From Bacteroidaceae bacterium (GTDB lineage Bacteria > Bacteroidota > Bacteroidia > Bacteroidales > Bacteroidaceae): 64,000 nucleotides of DNA. A program made the position numbers and the translations under genes. This document shows, piece after piece, positions 63,460 to 64,000 of this stretch (its first letter is position 1; the number at the start of each line of letters is the position of its first letter). Below the pieces are notes generated by a model. It was not told where the DNA came from and made no database searches. It saw only the letters and a program-made list of their open reading frames with translations. Location: contig JAFUAH010000006.1 of the NCBI GenBank assembly GCA_017464345.1, forward strand, positions 62,001 to 126,000, written 5' to 3'.

Positions 63460-64000
63460 TCAACTGATGAATTTCCGATGCGACAGTTTGACATTGTTCT
63501 GGCTCACCATGGCGTAGTGTAGCGTCGTGTCTATCTTAGTGTGGCCCAAAAGGCGTTGCACCTGTTCGATGGGCATCCCCTTGTCGATGGCCATCGTGGC
63601 CATGGTGCGACGGAATTTATGGGGGTGCACTTTGCCAATGTTGGCCCGCCGTCCCAGTTGGCGCAGACGGAGTTCTATCGCACTGATGCTCAGACGGGAA
63701 TGGGGATGGGCCAACGTCACAAAAAGCGCAGGGCATACATCGGTCCGCTGGTCTAGATAACGAAGCAGGTGTATTTTTGTGCGAGCATTAAAATACACCT
63801 GACGCTCTTTGTCTCCCTTTCCGAAGACCACACATTGGCGTTCATGGAAATCGATGTCCGAACGATTCAGTTTCACCAATTCCCCCACACGCATTCCAGT
63901 AGATGCCAGTAGGTCAATAAGGGCAACGTCGCGCAATTCCGTGCAACTGTCACGAAGGCGTTCCAATTGCTCGTCGCTTATCACCTCACGGACTTGTTTC
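63460..64000 (-). CDS. Tyrosine recombinase, C-terminal catalytic part (cut by window edge)
   Basis: About 180 residues are visible; the frame is open through the right edge. All catalytic residues of the XerC/XerD-type family are present: Arg in 'LLASTGMRVGELVKLN', Lys in 'VFGKGDKERQVYF', 'HPHKFRRTMATMAI' (HxxR), 'VQRLLGHTKIDTTL' and the nucleophile Tyr in 'LHYAMVSQNNV'. The core-binding N-terminal domain lies outside. It is transcribed toward the silent fimbrillin cassette and ends 141 bp from the inverted repeat, which makes it the prime candidate for the invertase. It could also be an integrase of a mobile element beyond the edge. Confidence 0.9.
   Translation of the reverse strand, partial: KQVREVISDEQLERLRDSCTELRDVALIDLLASTGMRVGELVKLNRSDIDFHERQCVVFGKGDKERQVYFNARTKIHLLRYLDQRTDVCPALFVTLAHPHSRLSISAIELRLRQLGRRANIGKVHPHKFRRTMATMAIDKGMPIEQVQRLLGHTKIDTTLHYAMVSQNNVKLSHRKFIS

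Overview
The window looks like a chromosomal segment of a Bacteroidales bacterium, most probably a member of Prevotellaceae with a moderately GC-rich genome. Evidence: -7 elements of the form TAnnTTTG ahead of many genes, almost no Shine-Dalgarno sequences, several Bacteroidales-restricted families (DUF5683, DUF6242, DUF6089, DUF4837, DUF4922, DUF3868/DUF3575, fimbrillins), and secreted proteins ending in the T9SS-like tail 'NLAGQRVQKA..GLYIINGKK'. No similarity search was run; all names come from motifs read by eye.

Layout. 1-1.25 kb: end of an acyltransferase and a GT14-like glycosyltransferase. 1.3-12.8 kb: housekeeping genes (alaS, a MerR regulator, relA/spoT, a LysM lytic transglycosylase, DUF5683, parB, parA, surE, lpxB). 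12.8-14.4 kb: a hipBA-type toxin-antitoxin pair, followed by 0.7 kb of AT-rich non-coding DNA. 15.1-18.2 kb: a large secreted protein and a 60-residue peptide gene. 18.3-24.0 kb: a rhamnose operon on the minus strand (kinase, FucI/AraA-like isomerase, MFS permease, aldolase, mutarotase). 24.3-30.2 kb: a three-domain GT2/DUF4922/SpoIID protein, a UPF0104 membrane protein and ksgA. 30.4-37.8 kb: two tandem, very large, strongly codon-biased secreted paralogues. 37.9-43.9 kb: tRNA-Leu, a lipoprotein, argH, an SRPBCC protein, pyrE, recX, prmC and ribD. 43.9-56.6 kb: envelope and cell-wall genes (DUF6242 lipoprotein, DUF6089, uppS, bamA, three OmpH/Skp, murI) followed by rlmN, DUF4837, pdxA and a second UPF0104 protein. 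56.7 kb: tRNA-Ser. 57.1-64.0 kb: a fimbrial locus.

The main result is at the right end. The expressed fimbrillin gene (60130-61644, plus) faces a second fimbrillin reading frame (61721-63316, minus). The two share a perfect 137-bp inverted repeat (60134-60270 and 63182-63318). The second copy has no start codon and is preceded by in-frame stops, so it is a silent cassette. A tyrosine recombinase lies just outside it. Inversion across the repeat would place the silent body behind the only start codon. The shared part encodes the lipoprotein signal and propeptide, and the sequences diverge just before a conserved Arg54, the likely maturation site. Inversion would therefore exchange almost exactly the mature pilin.

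A second window-wide signal is a set of about twenty degenerate tandem arrays with 7-9 nt units, a different unit at most loci. They sit in gaps between genes, often supply the stop or start codons, and in alaS and the GT2/DUF4922/SpoIID gene they lie in frame at domain boundaries, sometimes as complementary pairs able to form hairpins.
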